A stretch of 7,019 bases of DNA from Anaerolineae bacterium (GTDB lineage: Bacteria; Chloroflexota; Anaerolineae; E26-bin7), in the NCBI GenBank assembly GCA_029933115.1, contig JAOZOT010000180.1:1-7019 (forward strand), given 5' to 3'. How positions within the stretch are numbered: position 1 is the first letter of the stretch; every line of letters starts with the position of its first letter. Positions 1-5,773 of the stretch are shown piece by piece. Below the pieces are notes generated by a model, which had not been told where the DNA came from, did not search any database, and was given only the letters and a program-made list of their open reading frames with translations. The translations under genes were made by a program, and so were the position numbers.

Positions 1-1027
1 TCCAAAGAGCTCGTACAGGCCAGGCCAAACGCCGTGGGGTGGGATTCAGCCACAAGATAAACAGCAGCAAAATGGGCCAATTGCCTGGGAAGACACAGGT
101 CATCACAAGCGCAAAGTAAAGGGTAACGCCCCCGCAGGGGAAGAGGGCATACCAGATGTTGAAAATATCCTTGTCTTTGTCGCAATAGGGGTCGGTAAAG
201 CGCCCGGTGGCACGCCAGCGTAGTAGCGCCAGCGAGCCAAGGGTCACATAGCCCACCCACAAGGGCACGGCCAGATTCACGCGCCACCGCAGGCCGGGGA
301 GAGGCAGGGCAGGCAGGTGGGTCGTCATCACCGCCAGCAGCACAGCCATCAACGTGGCCTCCGTCAGCAACGTGGCCGTGTAGAGGCGTTTTGTGCGAGA
401 ACGCCCACGCCGCACAGCATAGGTGGCCGTGCGAGTTCGTGCGTCGTTATCCAGATCGGCCAACTGTTGTCCCACCGCGATGGACAGACCTTTGCTCCCG
501 ACATAGGTGACAAAAGCCCACATATCCATTCCGCCAAAGTGTCCCAAGGCGGCGAAGAAAATCAAACCGGGCAGGATGAACTGAGCGAGCGCCGGCGACC
601 ACAAGCCGAACACTCCCCGCTCCTTGAACCGCAGTGGCGGGAGCGAATAGAACGTGGCGTCCAGAAGCCATAGTATCCACAGGGGCAGAAACCGGGGACG
701 CGGCCAGAAGCGCAGGCTGACCACAATGGCCAGGGCCAACACACTGCACAGCAAGAGAAACGCCCGTCGGCGGTCAAGTCGGGCGAAGGCGTTCGGCTTG
801 CCCTGGCGGGGGTCAAGGGCCCGGTCGCTGAAATCGTTCACCAGGAAGCCGTAAGCGGCGGATGCGGCGGCGAGAATCAGCAGGCAAATGAAATCACGAA
901 TGTAGGACGTCCCAAACTCGCCATAGGCCAGAGAGACATAGGACACAATAAGGAACAGGGGCAGGATCTTGTCGAAAGACCAGTCCTCCCAACGTATCAG
1001 GCGCTTCAAATCTTGGATCAAAGCCAT
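1..1027 (-). CDS. UbiA-family prenyltransferase, partial (3' end outside window)
   Basis: Integral membrane prenyltransferase; the family transfers a polyprenyl chain from its diphosphate to an acceptor, or a sugar phosphate to polyprenyl phosphate. Translating the minus strand from ATG at 1027 gives 342 residues with no stop before base 1. Seen: first Asp-rich motif NDFSDRALD at residues 64-72 (the family's NDxxDxxxD), followed by QGKPN; YSLPPLRFKERG at 127-138, a typical UbiA loop; second Asp motif DLDND at 191-195 (DxxxD); and hydrophobic segments near 21-35, 47-63, 89-105, 145-162, 221-235, 251-269, 294-312 and 317-327. The start is well supported: AGGGGAG lies 4 nt upstream, overlapping the flippase stop, and the gap is only 11 nt, so the pair is probably co-transcribed. 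Both metal-binding motifs are intact, so it should be active. The substrate cannot be read from sequence. Its place beside a flippase suggests a role in lipid-carrier or glycolipid synthesis rather than quinone synthesis; that is inference. Confidence 0.88.
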   Translation of the reverse strand, partial: MALIQDLKRLIRWEDWSFDKILPLFLIVSYVSLAYGEFGTSYIRDFICLLILAAASAAYGFLVNDFSDRALDPRQGKPNAFARLDRRRAFLLLCSVLALAIVVSLRFWPRPRFLPLWILWLLDATFYSLPPLRFKERGVFGLWSPALAQFILPGLIFFAALGHFGGMDMWAFVTYVGSKGLSIAVGQQLADLDNDARTRTATYAVRRGRSRTKRLYTATLLTEATLMAVLLAVMTTHLPALPLPGLRWRVNLAVPLWVGYVTLGSLALLRWRATGRFTDPYCDKDKDIFNIWYALFPCGGVTLYFALVMTCVFPGNWPILLLFILWLNPTPRRLAWPVRALW

Positions 1028-1038
1028 TATGCTCCCCT

Positions 1039-2511
1039 TCACCTTCCCTGCCCCAGCAGAGCGGTCTTGAGGGTCCTGACCTCGCTCACCTTTATTTCAC
1101 CCAGCAGCAGCAACAGTAAAGCGTAGATGAGGGCCAGACCGGCGTAGGCGGCCGGCAACCACAGCCCCGAAAAAGGCGTCGCTCGCGCTATAAGATAGAG
1201 GATGCCCGAAGCCAAAAGGATACGGGTCAGGGACAGCCAGGGGACTCGTATCCGGAACCCGGCGAAAATGTAGGTGGCCGCCGCCGCAGAGCCGAGCAAA
1301 GCGGTCAGGGTAGTGGCCAGGGCAGCCCCTCGCAGCTCAAGCACCGGGATCAGCGACCGGCTGAGCATCACATCTACCGGTATCAAGGCCAGGCCGATGA
1401 TCATGGCCACGGTTATTCCTCCACCGGCCATGGCGGCGGTGGTCAGGATGTAAAATAAAGCCAACAACCCGGCCCCAAACACAAGGACGCTGAAAGCGGC
1501 AGCAGCCCCCAGGTAAGCTCCGCCGTAGACGAAGGCCACTATGGGCTCTGACGTGGTGCTGAGCAGAACGGTGACCGGCAGCAACACCAGCAGGGCAATG
1601 CGCAGGGAATGTCTTATGTACGCGGCTGTGCGTTGATTGTCTCCTCTGGCCACTGCGCCGGCGATAGAAGGAAACAGGACCATTGACAGAGCAGACATGA
1701 TGAAACGCGGGATTTTGGCCAGGGTCGCCGCAGAAGCATAAATGCCCGCCGCCATACCCTCCCCCAACATGGCTTTCACCAGGATCAGGTCCAGATTAGC
1801 CAGCAGCGAAACGGTGCAGCCAAAGGCGGTGAACTGGAGCGCAAAGCGAAGCAGTTTCACCAGCGGGAAGCTGCCCGCCTCCTGGCCAGGCCGATCAAGG
1901 TACCAGGCCGCCAGCGCGGCCAGGGCTGTGGCCAGGATCAGGCCCCACAGTGCCCCTTTGACGCCCAGGCCGAGGTACACTGCGCCCAGAATCAAGAACA
2001 CCCTGGACACGCAAAAGACGGACAAAGCCAGAGCCTGCCGGCTGAAAAATCTCCTCCCGTTCAAAGCGCCGGAGTTCACCCGGTAAAGGGCCGCCACCGG
2101 TATCACCAGGGACGACAGACGGATGTAGCCCGACAACCGGGGATCGTTGAGCAAATCGGCCAGCGGCCGAGCCGAAATGAACAACAGGGCGCACACGGCC
2201 AAAGAGACCGACACCTGAACCCTGCGGGCTTCGTCCACCGGGCGGGTGCTCAGATTCTCGTGCTCGGCCACATATTTGGCCAGCGCCTTGGGCACGCCTA
2301 TCAGGGTGAGGGTTTCGGCAATAATTATCAAGGAAACGACGACGCTGAAAACGCCGTACAATTCAGGGCCCAGCAGTCGCCCCAGCCCAACGTTCACCAG
2401 ATAACCGCTCAAGACAAAGAGGGCCTGGCCAACTGTTAAATACAGGCTGCCTCTGGCTATAGTCATTCCTGTGGACCCTTGCTCTTCTATCAGACTTGCC
2501 AGATTATCCAA
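1039..2511 (-). CDS. Wzx-type polysaccharide/lipid-linked oligosaccharide flippase (MOP superfamily)
   Basis: Polytopic membrane protein of up to 490 residues that most likely flips an undecaprenyl-linked (or other polyprenyl-linked) glycan across the cytoplasmic membrane. Seen: an ARGSLYLTVGQ entry to the first helix (19-29), then LGPELYGVFSVVVSL (47-61) and GVPKALAKYVAEHE (72-85), the N-terminal signature of the Polysacc_synt/COG2244 group; DLILVKAMLGEGMAAGIYAS (241-260), the matching motif opening the second half; and about 12-14 hydrophobic segments to residue 470. Length is normal for the family. The listed start is TTG at 2511, but GAGGAG abuts it with no spacer, so initiation there is doubtful. 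ATG at 2466 (residue 16), preceded by AAGGG with a 9-nt spacer, is a good alternative and keeps the whole first helix. The gene begins 20 nt after the CapK-like ligase and ends 11 nt before the prenyltransferase, which indicates an operon. Flipped substrate unknown. Confidence 0.9.
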   Translation of the reverse strand: MDNLASLIEEQGSTGMTIARGSLYLTVGQALFVLSGYLVNVGLGRLLGPELYGVFSVVVSLIIIAETLTLIGVPKALAKYVAEHENLSTRPVDEARRVQVSVSLAVCALLFISARPLADLLNDPRLSGYIRLSSLVIPVAALYRVNSGALNGRRFFSRQALALSVFCVSRVFLILGAVYLGLGVKGALWGLILATALAALAAWYLDRPGQEAGSFPLVKLLRFALQFTAFGCTVSLLANLDLILVKAMLGEGMAAGIYASAATLAKIPRFIMSALSMVLFPSIAGAVARGDNQRTAAYIRHSLRIALLVLLPVTVLLSTTSEPIVAFVYGGAYLGAAAAFSVLVFGAGLLALFYILTTAAMAGGGITVAMIIGLALIPVDVMLSRSLIPVLELRGAALATTLTALLGSAAAATYIFAGFRIRVPWLSLTRILLASGILYLIARATPFSGLWLPAAYAGLALIYALLLLLLGEIKVSEVRTLKTALLGQGR

Positions 2512-2531
2512 CTCCTCGATTGTTGCAAAAG

Positions 2532-3857
2532 TCAGGTTTGTGATGCACTCTGCACCTCGGATTTGACCGCCCTAAACTTCCCGGAGGGCTCGAGGGGAAG
2601 CGACTCGGTTGCCACTACAGCGACCTGAGCTTCTTGAGCAACGATACGTTGACAGCAGGCCTCGACCTCGGCCAGCGTTGCCGGGCTGAATTTTGCGTCG
2701 GGGACGATCCGAACCAAAATGCGCGCTGGAGCTTCCTGAACGACCTGGAACTGCCCGATGCCGGGGATTTCCCTGATCGTTGCCATAAATTGATAGGGAG
2801 AAACTTTGCGGCCACCGGGCAACACAATCAAATCTACCAGGCGACCTTCAACCGGTCCCATCAGAGGGAAACCCCGGCCACAGGGGCAGGGTCCTGCCAA
2901 CGGCGCCGCCACGTCACCCAGGCTGTAACGGATAAAAGGCATCGTATAGCTGAAAAGAGAGGTGCATACCAGCTCTGCGCGTTCACCAGGCCGGGCTGGA
3001 CGCCCGTCCACCAGGAACTCTACCAAAACCAGGTCACTGTTGATGTGATAGCCCGTCCCCGTAGGGCACTCCCAGGCGATGTTCCCAAATTCCATGGTGC
3101 TATAGAGATCAAAGATGGGAGCACCGAATCCCCGCCTGATTGTCTCACGTGTTCCTTTATCCAAGACCTCGGCCCCAGTGCATACGACGCGAGGCCTGAC
3201 CTCTGTGACTCCTCTTTCAATTAGAGCCTGGGCCAGGCACTTGAGGGCTGAGGGGTAGCCGTGGATATGTTGAGGCCGTATCTGTCGCAACCTGGCGAAC
3301 TGCACGTCCAAGTCATCGTAGACGCACACGTGATACTTCCGAAATATACCCCACCTTTGAAACCACCACCGGTTCTGCCCTTCGTCGCGCCTCCTATCAA
3401 CCATAGCTTGACGATCGGTCAACCGATAGCCTGTCTCCGTAAAAGCTCGTAAAAAAACCAGGCTTTTCAGCCAATGTTCTTGGCGACTAAAGCGGATTTG
3501 AAAGGGCATACCGGTTGAGCCACTCGTCATAACAGATATGTCGTTGTGACCGTCCCTGTGCAGTGCAACCAGCGCTTGTTTGGGCTGCTCGCGCAAGACC
3601 GCCTTCGTCGTGACCGGTAAGGCCCTCAGATCGTCGGGCGAGCGAATGTCCTCCGGTCTCAGGCCAACCCGGTCGAACAAACGCCGATAATAGGGAACGT
3701 GCTCGTAGGCGTGCCGCACTACAGCAGCCAGTCTGCGCCTTTGTAGATCAAGCAACCGCTCAGGCGGCAAATACAAATTGCGCCGCAGTTGATAGAACCA
3801 GAAGGGGATATACACTACGTCTGGCACATGTTGCATCATCACATTTGCTCCAAGCAT
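2532..3857 (-). CDS. PaaK/CapK-family adenylate-forming ligase (phenylacetate-CoA ligase-like)
   Basis: Member of the ANL adenylating superfamily, COG1541 branch, which also contains phenylacetate-CoA ligase, coenzyme F390 synthetase and the capsule-locus protein CapK; these activate a carboxylate with ATP, usually forming a CoA thioester. Seen: HVPYYRRLF near 53-61, typical of the branch; phosphate-binding loop TSGSTGMP (111-118); HGYPSAL (199-205); YSTMEFGN (252-259); RYSLGD (310-315); GRLVDLIVLPGGRKVSPYQF (338-357), the hinge region; and SGKFRAV (425-431), whose Lys427 is the likely catalytic lysine. Cys264, His271, Cys324 and Cys326 could form a metal site, as is thought for relatives. 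The 441-residue length is usual. An in-frame TAG lies just upstream of the ATG at 3857, where AAGGAG is 14 nt away. ATG at 3839 (residue 7) has GGAG at the ideal 8 nt and may be the true start. It heads the three-gene downstream unit. The acid substrate is unknown; in this context a capsule or glycan acyl donor is more likely than phenylacetate catabolism. Confidence 0.88.
   Translation of the reverse strand: MLGANVMMQHVPDVVYIPFWFYQLRRNLYLPPERLLDLQRRRLAAVVRHAYEHVPYYRRLFDRVGLRPEDIRSPDDLRALPVTTKAVLREQPKQALVALHRDGHNDISVMTSGSTGMPFQIRFSRQEHWLKSLVFLRAFTETGYRLTDRQAMVDRRRDEGQNRWWFQRWGIFRKYHVCVYDDLDVQFARLRQIRPQHIHGYPSALKCLAQALIERGVTEVRPRVVCTGAEVLDKGTRETIRRGFGAPIFDLYSTMEFGNIAWECPTGTGYHINSDLVLVEFLVDGRPARPGERAELVCTSLFSYTMPFIRYSLGDVAAPLAGPCPCGRGFPLMGPVEGRLVDLIVLPGGRKVSPYQFMATIREIPGIGQFQVVQEAPARILVRIVPDAKFSPATLAEVEACCQRIVAQEAQVAVVATESLPLEPSGKFRAVKSEVQSASQT
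3848..3851 (-). promoter_or_regulatory. Ribosome binding site favouring the internal ligase start
   Basis: GGAG on the minus strand lies 8 nt before ATG 3837-3839 (residue 7 of the longest ligase reading) and 11 nt before the next codon, also ATG. The longest-frame ATG at 3857 has its nearest strong purine tract, AAGGAG at 3872-3877, 14 nt away, which is too far. The shorter protein of 435 residues loses nothing conserved. Confidence 0.45.
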
Positions 3858-3993
3858 CTCTCGCTACTTCTCTCCTTCCTTTCCTCAAAAGAATCCACAG
3901 GAACCTTGAGCAAACTCCAGTCTTGTTGTCGAGAAGGGTCAGACCATAGGGCAGATACCCCAGTCGAATCTTACCCCAACCAATCACACTCAA
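3858..3993 (-). pseudogene. Possible gene remnant upstream of the ligase
   Basis: Between the structured element and the ligase, one minus-strand frame runs open from a TGA near 4008 into the ligase start region. From TTG 3993 it reads SVIGWGKIRLGYLPYGLTLL and continues DNKTGVCSRFLWILLRKGRR before becoming an out-of-frame shadow of the ligase. The pattern of aromatic residues followed by LGYLPYG and a leucine-rich helix recalls the N-terminal region of FemAB-like or related acyltransferases of surface-polymer loci, but I cannot identify it firmly. No Shine-Dalgarno or good start is visible, and the frame overlaps the ligase, so it is not a functional gene. It may be a decayed fragment left by rearrangement, or chance. 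Confidence is low. Confidence 0.22.
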
Positions 3994-4012
3994 CTGTTGA
4001 ACAGGTCAGTTT

Positions 4013-4041
4013 ATGATGTGCCCTCATAATTATCTTGACAA
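4013..4041 (-). promoter_or_regulatory. Candidate sigma-70-type promoter for the ligase-flippase-prenyltransferase unit
   Basis: On the minus strand, TTGTCA (4036-4041, 5 of 6 to TTGACA) is followed after 17 nt by CATCAT (4013-4018, 4 of 6 to TATAAT). Five of the six -35 bases fall inside the left 14-bp arm of the structured element, so the element would supply the -35 box of the downstream operon, about 155 nt before its first gene. The -10 match is weak and CATAAA nearby is an alternative with poor spacing. The placement, in the only long gap before a tight gene cluster, is the main support. Confidence 0.28.
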
Positions 4042-4172
4042 TGTCACATTAACATAAGATTATCCTTTTGCAGGCTCCAAGCGGACGATAGTCCGCGTTT
4101 TGGGCGGTGGACTGTCGTCCACCGCGAGCCTGTGAGGGATTTGACCATTAGAAGGCCAAATGTGACATTGTC
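4037..4172. repeat. 136-bp structured palindromic element with 14-bp terminal inverted repeats (MITE-like)
   Basis: Perfect inverted repeats GACAATGTCACATT (4037-4050) and AATGTGACATTGTC (4159-4172) bound the segment. Inside, CAGGCTC (4071-4077) pairs with GAGCCTG (4126-4132) and encloses two perfect hairpins: GCGGAC/GTCCGC around GATA (4081-4096), and GCGGTGGAC/GTCCACCGC around TGTC (4104-4125). As RNA or extruded DNA this folds as a three-way junction on a short stem, closed by the outer arms. It encodes nothing evident, and its right arm lies 3 bp beyond the GNAT stop codon. There is no clear target-site duplication outside the arms and no U-tract after the stems on the minus strand. Possible identities: a non-autonomous mobile element or genome-wide palindromic repeat, an operator pair, or a structured leader of the downstream operon. 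The structure is certain; the function is not. Confidence 0.7.
4071..4132. repeat. Core three-way-junction palindrome inside the element
   Basis: A 7-bp outer stem (4071-4077 with 4126-4132) contains a 6-bp stem with a GATA loop and a 9-bp stem with a TGTC loop, separated by 7 nt (4097-4103). All three stems are perfect. The second hairpin resembles the reverse complement of the first with one extra inserted pair set: their central 12-mers, GGACTATCGTCC (first hairpin, minus strand) and GGACTGTCGTCC (second, plus strand), differ by one base. That suggests duplication and inversion of one ancestral palindrome. Confidence 0.7.
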
Positions 4173-4175
4173 GTA

Positions 4176-4823
4176 TTATTCAGGATTCAGGGCAATGCGT
4201 CGAACCCACTCCCAGCCTAACACTCTCAAATGGGTGAAAGTGCCCATTTGCCGGGAGCCGAAACTGCGCCACATCGCCAAGGAGGGCTTATTATGCCGTT
4301 CAACCAGCCCTATTGCGTGGCGAGCGCCCATCGCTCTGAAATGTTGATCTTGCAATCCGGTCAATGCCGTCAACAGTCCTTGACGGCGGTGATCAGAGGC
4401 TGTGAACGAACCATAGTAATAGGCAGTTCCGGTCGGTAGAGGCAACTCAATATAGTCAAGATCCCAGCTCGTATCAAAGGTGCCCCACGTATAACTAACC
4501 ACCTCCGAGTCCTTGAGGGCAATAAAACATACCCGGCCCATAGCCATCCGGCGGGCAAACAGACGTGCTGTGCCCGGGCCCACCAAAGCCGCCAGCGCCG
4601 GCAGATCTTGCGGCATGGCACGCCGCACACTATACCCATCCGGTGGAATCGGTGTCGGCAGAGAATCAGACAAGGGGTGACAAAGTACTAGGTAACGCCG
4701 GTAGAGGAAGAGAACTGTTCCAACCCGCCGCCCTACCAACTGGGCCGCTGCTCGCCCACCGTGTTTTCGAGCGACGAAGACAGCGTCCGGGATAAGGTAT
4801 TGGAATCTCTCTAACAATTTCAT
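4176..4823 (-). CDS. GNAT-family N-acetyltransferase-like protein
   Basis: Cytoplasmic acyl-CoA-dependent acyltransferase of 215 residues. Seen: a basic N-terminal region (1-60) of no recognised domain; the GNAT fold from GYSVRRAMPQDLPALAALV (63-81), typical of the first strand and helix; the central strands CFIALKDSEVVSYTWGTFD (99-117); AYYYGSFTASDHRRQGLL (134-151), where RRQGLL is the acetyl-CoA pyrophosphate-binding motif A; and ERHNKPSLAMWRSFGSRQMG (175-194), the family's C-terminal N-x-x-S-x-x-x-x-x-x-x-G helix-turn segment. The ATG at 4823 is chosen because GGAAGGTGG ends 4 nt upstream; a reading 18 codons longer, to 4877, has no comparable site. Its neighbours make acetylation of an amino sugar or other glycan precursor plausible; a FemX-like or unrelated small-molecule target cannot be excluded. 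It lies 119 nt after the methyltransferase stop and ends 3 bp before the structured element. Confidence 0.78.
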   Translation of the reverse strand: MKLLERFQYLIPDAVFVARKHGGRAAAQLVGRRVGTVLFLYRRYLVLCHPLSDSLPTPIPPDGYSVRRAMPQDLPALAALVGPGTARLFARRMAMGRVCFIALKDSEVVSYTWGTFDTSWDLDYIELPLPTGTAYYYGSFTASDHRRQGLLTALTGLQDQHFRAMGARHAIGLVERHNKPSLAMWRSFGSRQMGTFTHLRVLGWEWVRRIALNPE

Positions 4824-4942
4824 GTTCCCACCTTCCGACCGAAGCTCGAGAGAGATTTCTGGGAAGAGCGCACACAAAACCCGGCAAGGGCAAAATGCAT
4901 CGCTCAGGGCAGAAAGTGTCCGGTAGTGAATCCTGCCCTATA
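4824..4942. other. Intergenic gap between methyltransferase and GNAT genes, with a weak inverted repeat
   Basis: 119 nt with no gene. AGGGCAG (4906-4912) and CTGCCCT (4933-4939) form a perfect 7-bp inverted repeat with a 20-nt loop, just after the methyltransferase stop. No U-tract follows on the minus strand, so it is a poor intrinsic terminator, though it could stabilise a 3' end. I see no convincing promoter. Confidence 0.4.
4828..4836 (-). promoter_or_regulatory. Ribosome binding site deciding the GNAT start
   Basis: GGAAGGTGG on the minus strand, followed by the spacer GAAC and then ATG at 4821-4823. It supports the 215-residue protein over the longer reading. Confidence 0.6.
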
Positions 4943-5773
4943 TCATTTCACAGCCTTCAAGGCAATCCACCAACCTGTGAACTTTTTCATCGCTAGCTCT
5001 TTCTTTCCGTATTCCTCGAAAAGCCTGACAATATGCTGAAGTATCTTGTCTACACGCCTGTCATTCAACCTTTCCAGCAACTTGGCTATTGAAGGGAAAA
5101 GGAAGGGAACATGCATTATTGCTGTCGTAGCTTCGACAGAGAAACCTGCCCTCTTAAGCATTTCTTCCGTCTCTTTAAACGAATAGCATTTCCCTGCATC
5201 GAATTCAAGTTTTCCCCAAACTGGGCACAGATAAGTATTCAAAACAAAAAAGGGATTATGCTTTGTATTCAATGTGAGAATGAACACTCCGCCAGGTCTT
5301 AGAATACGATAGATTTCATCTATAGCTGTATCTATTTCATCCACATGGTCCAATGTAGATGGAGACACGACTAAATCAAATGAGCGATCCTCAAAAGGGG
5401 TTTCTGTGATAGTGCACTCTGTGCACAGCAGCCTCTTCTCGCCGGGGGACTCGGCCTTCACCTTGGCCAAGCGCAGGATCTCGAAGGAGATATCCATAAC
5501 CGCAACACGATTAGTGCCCTTGTCACTCAGCCATTCGTATAGGGGATCTCTCCTGAAGGTCAACTCAAATGAGTCTGTCAGGAGAATATCCCCTAAGTTT
5601 TTTTTCGTTTTCGTCCACTTCTTGACCAATCGGATATACTCTCTGCTCTTGTAGTCGGCCAAGAGTTCAGGAACATAATATTCTTGGATGTCGTGCGCGA
5701 CGGCATCCCAATACTTCCTATCCAGTTGCACTTTTTCCTCCATTTCACGATGTGGAAGCCATGGATTTCTCAC
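4943..5773 (-). CDS. Class I SAM-dependent methyltransferase with non-canonical motif I
   Basis: Cytoplasmic methyltransferase, up to 276 residues, probably acting on a sugar or lipid precursor of the locus. Seen: acidic end of strand 2, VAVMDIS (90-96), expected to bind the SAM ribose; TETPFEDRSFDLVVSPSTLDHV (123-144), covering motifs II-III of the Methyltransf_11 fold; and EIYRILRPGGVFILTLNT (153-170), a very typical post-motif segment. The usual glycine-rich motif I (E/DxGxGxG) is absent: the place is taken by ILLTDSFELTFRRDPLYEWL (63-82). I recall a methyltransferase subgroup with KTDLF-like sequence here, so this may be a real variant and not decay; the frame is intact. The start is GTG at 5773 (29-nt overlap with the upstream gene) or ATG at 5743 (residue 11), which follows the upstream TGA by 1 nt and suggests translational coupling. 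Base composition is clearly AT-richer than its neighbours (one 60-nt stretch, 5221-5280, is about 33% GC), a possible sign of transfer. Confidence 0.83.
   Translation of the reverse strand: MRNPWLPHREMEEKVQLDRKYWDAVAHDIQEYYVPELLADYKSREYIRLVKKWTKTKKNLGDILLTDSFELTFRRDPLYEWLSDKGTNRVAVMDISFEILRLAKVKAESPGEKRLLCTECTITETPFEDRSFDLVVSPSTLDHVDEIDTAIDEIYRILRPGGVFILTLNTKHNPFFVLNTYLCPVWGKLEFDAGKCYSFKETEEMLKRAGFSVEATTAIMHVPFLFPSIAKLLERLNDRRVDKILQHIVRLFEEYGKKELAMKKFTGWWIALKAVK

Larger units (their letters stand above)
3858..4175. other. Main intergenic region of the window (318 nt)
   Basis: The only gap above 300 nt. From the GNAT stop it holds, in transcription order, the 136-bp structured element, a candidate promoter at its downstream edge, and about 135 nt with a possible gene remnant and a purine-rich stretch just before the ligase. 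On the plus strand a perfect TTGACA (4035-4040) has GATTAT 17 nt on, but no plus-strand gene follows. No tRNA, small-RNA signature or CRISPR repeat was seen. Confidence 0.6.

Noticed and set aside
317..854. Several open frames on both strands between 317 and 854
   Set aside because: They overlap the UbiA prenyltransferase, whose two Asp motifs and membrane pattern fix the true frame; their Arg/Pro/Ser-rich translations are typical of GC-rich shadows.
2634..3224. Long plus-strand open frame (196 codons) antisense to the ligase
   Set aside because: It lies wholly opposite a gene with clear ANL motifs, its translation has no recognisable domain, and no ribosome binding site is evident. It is a shadow frame.
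4035..4063. Plus-strand promoter with a perfect TTGACA
   Set aside because: The -10 (GATTAT, 17-nt spacing) is mediocre, and no plus-strand gene or plausible RNA follows; the TTGACA arises partly from the inverted-repeat arm.
4071..4132. Hairpins of the structured element read as an intrinsic terminator for the GNAT gene
   Set aside because: On the minus strand no U-tract follows any stem; the only T-run (GTTTT after the 4081-4096 hairpin) is on the plus strand, where no gene precedes it.
4071..4132. tRNA or CRISPR repeat
   Set aside because: The three stems do not give a cloverleaf with anticodon and T-loop signatures, and there is no repeated spacer-repeat periodicity.
4037..4172. Complete insertion sequence
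   Set aside because: 136 bp has no room for a transposase, and no target-site duplication is visible outside the arms; at most it is non-autonomous.
5593..5600. A8 run as evidence of a sequencing frameshift in the methyltransferase
   Set aside because: The reading frame and protein motifs are consistent on both sides of the run, so no correction is needed.
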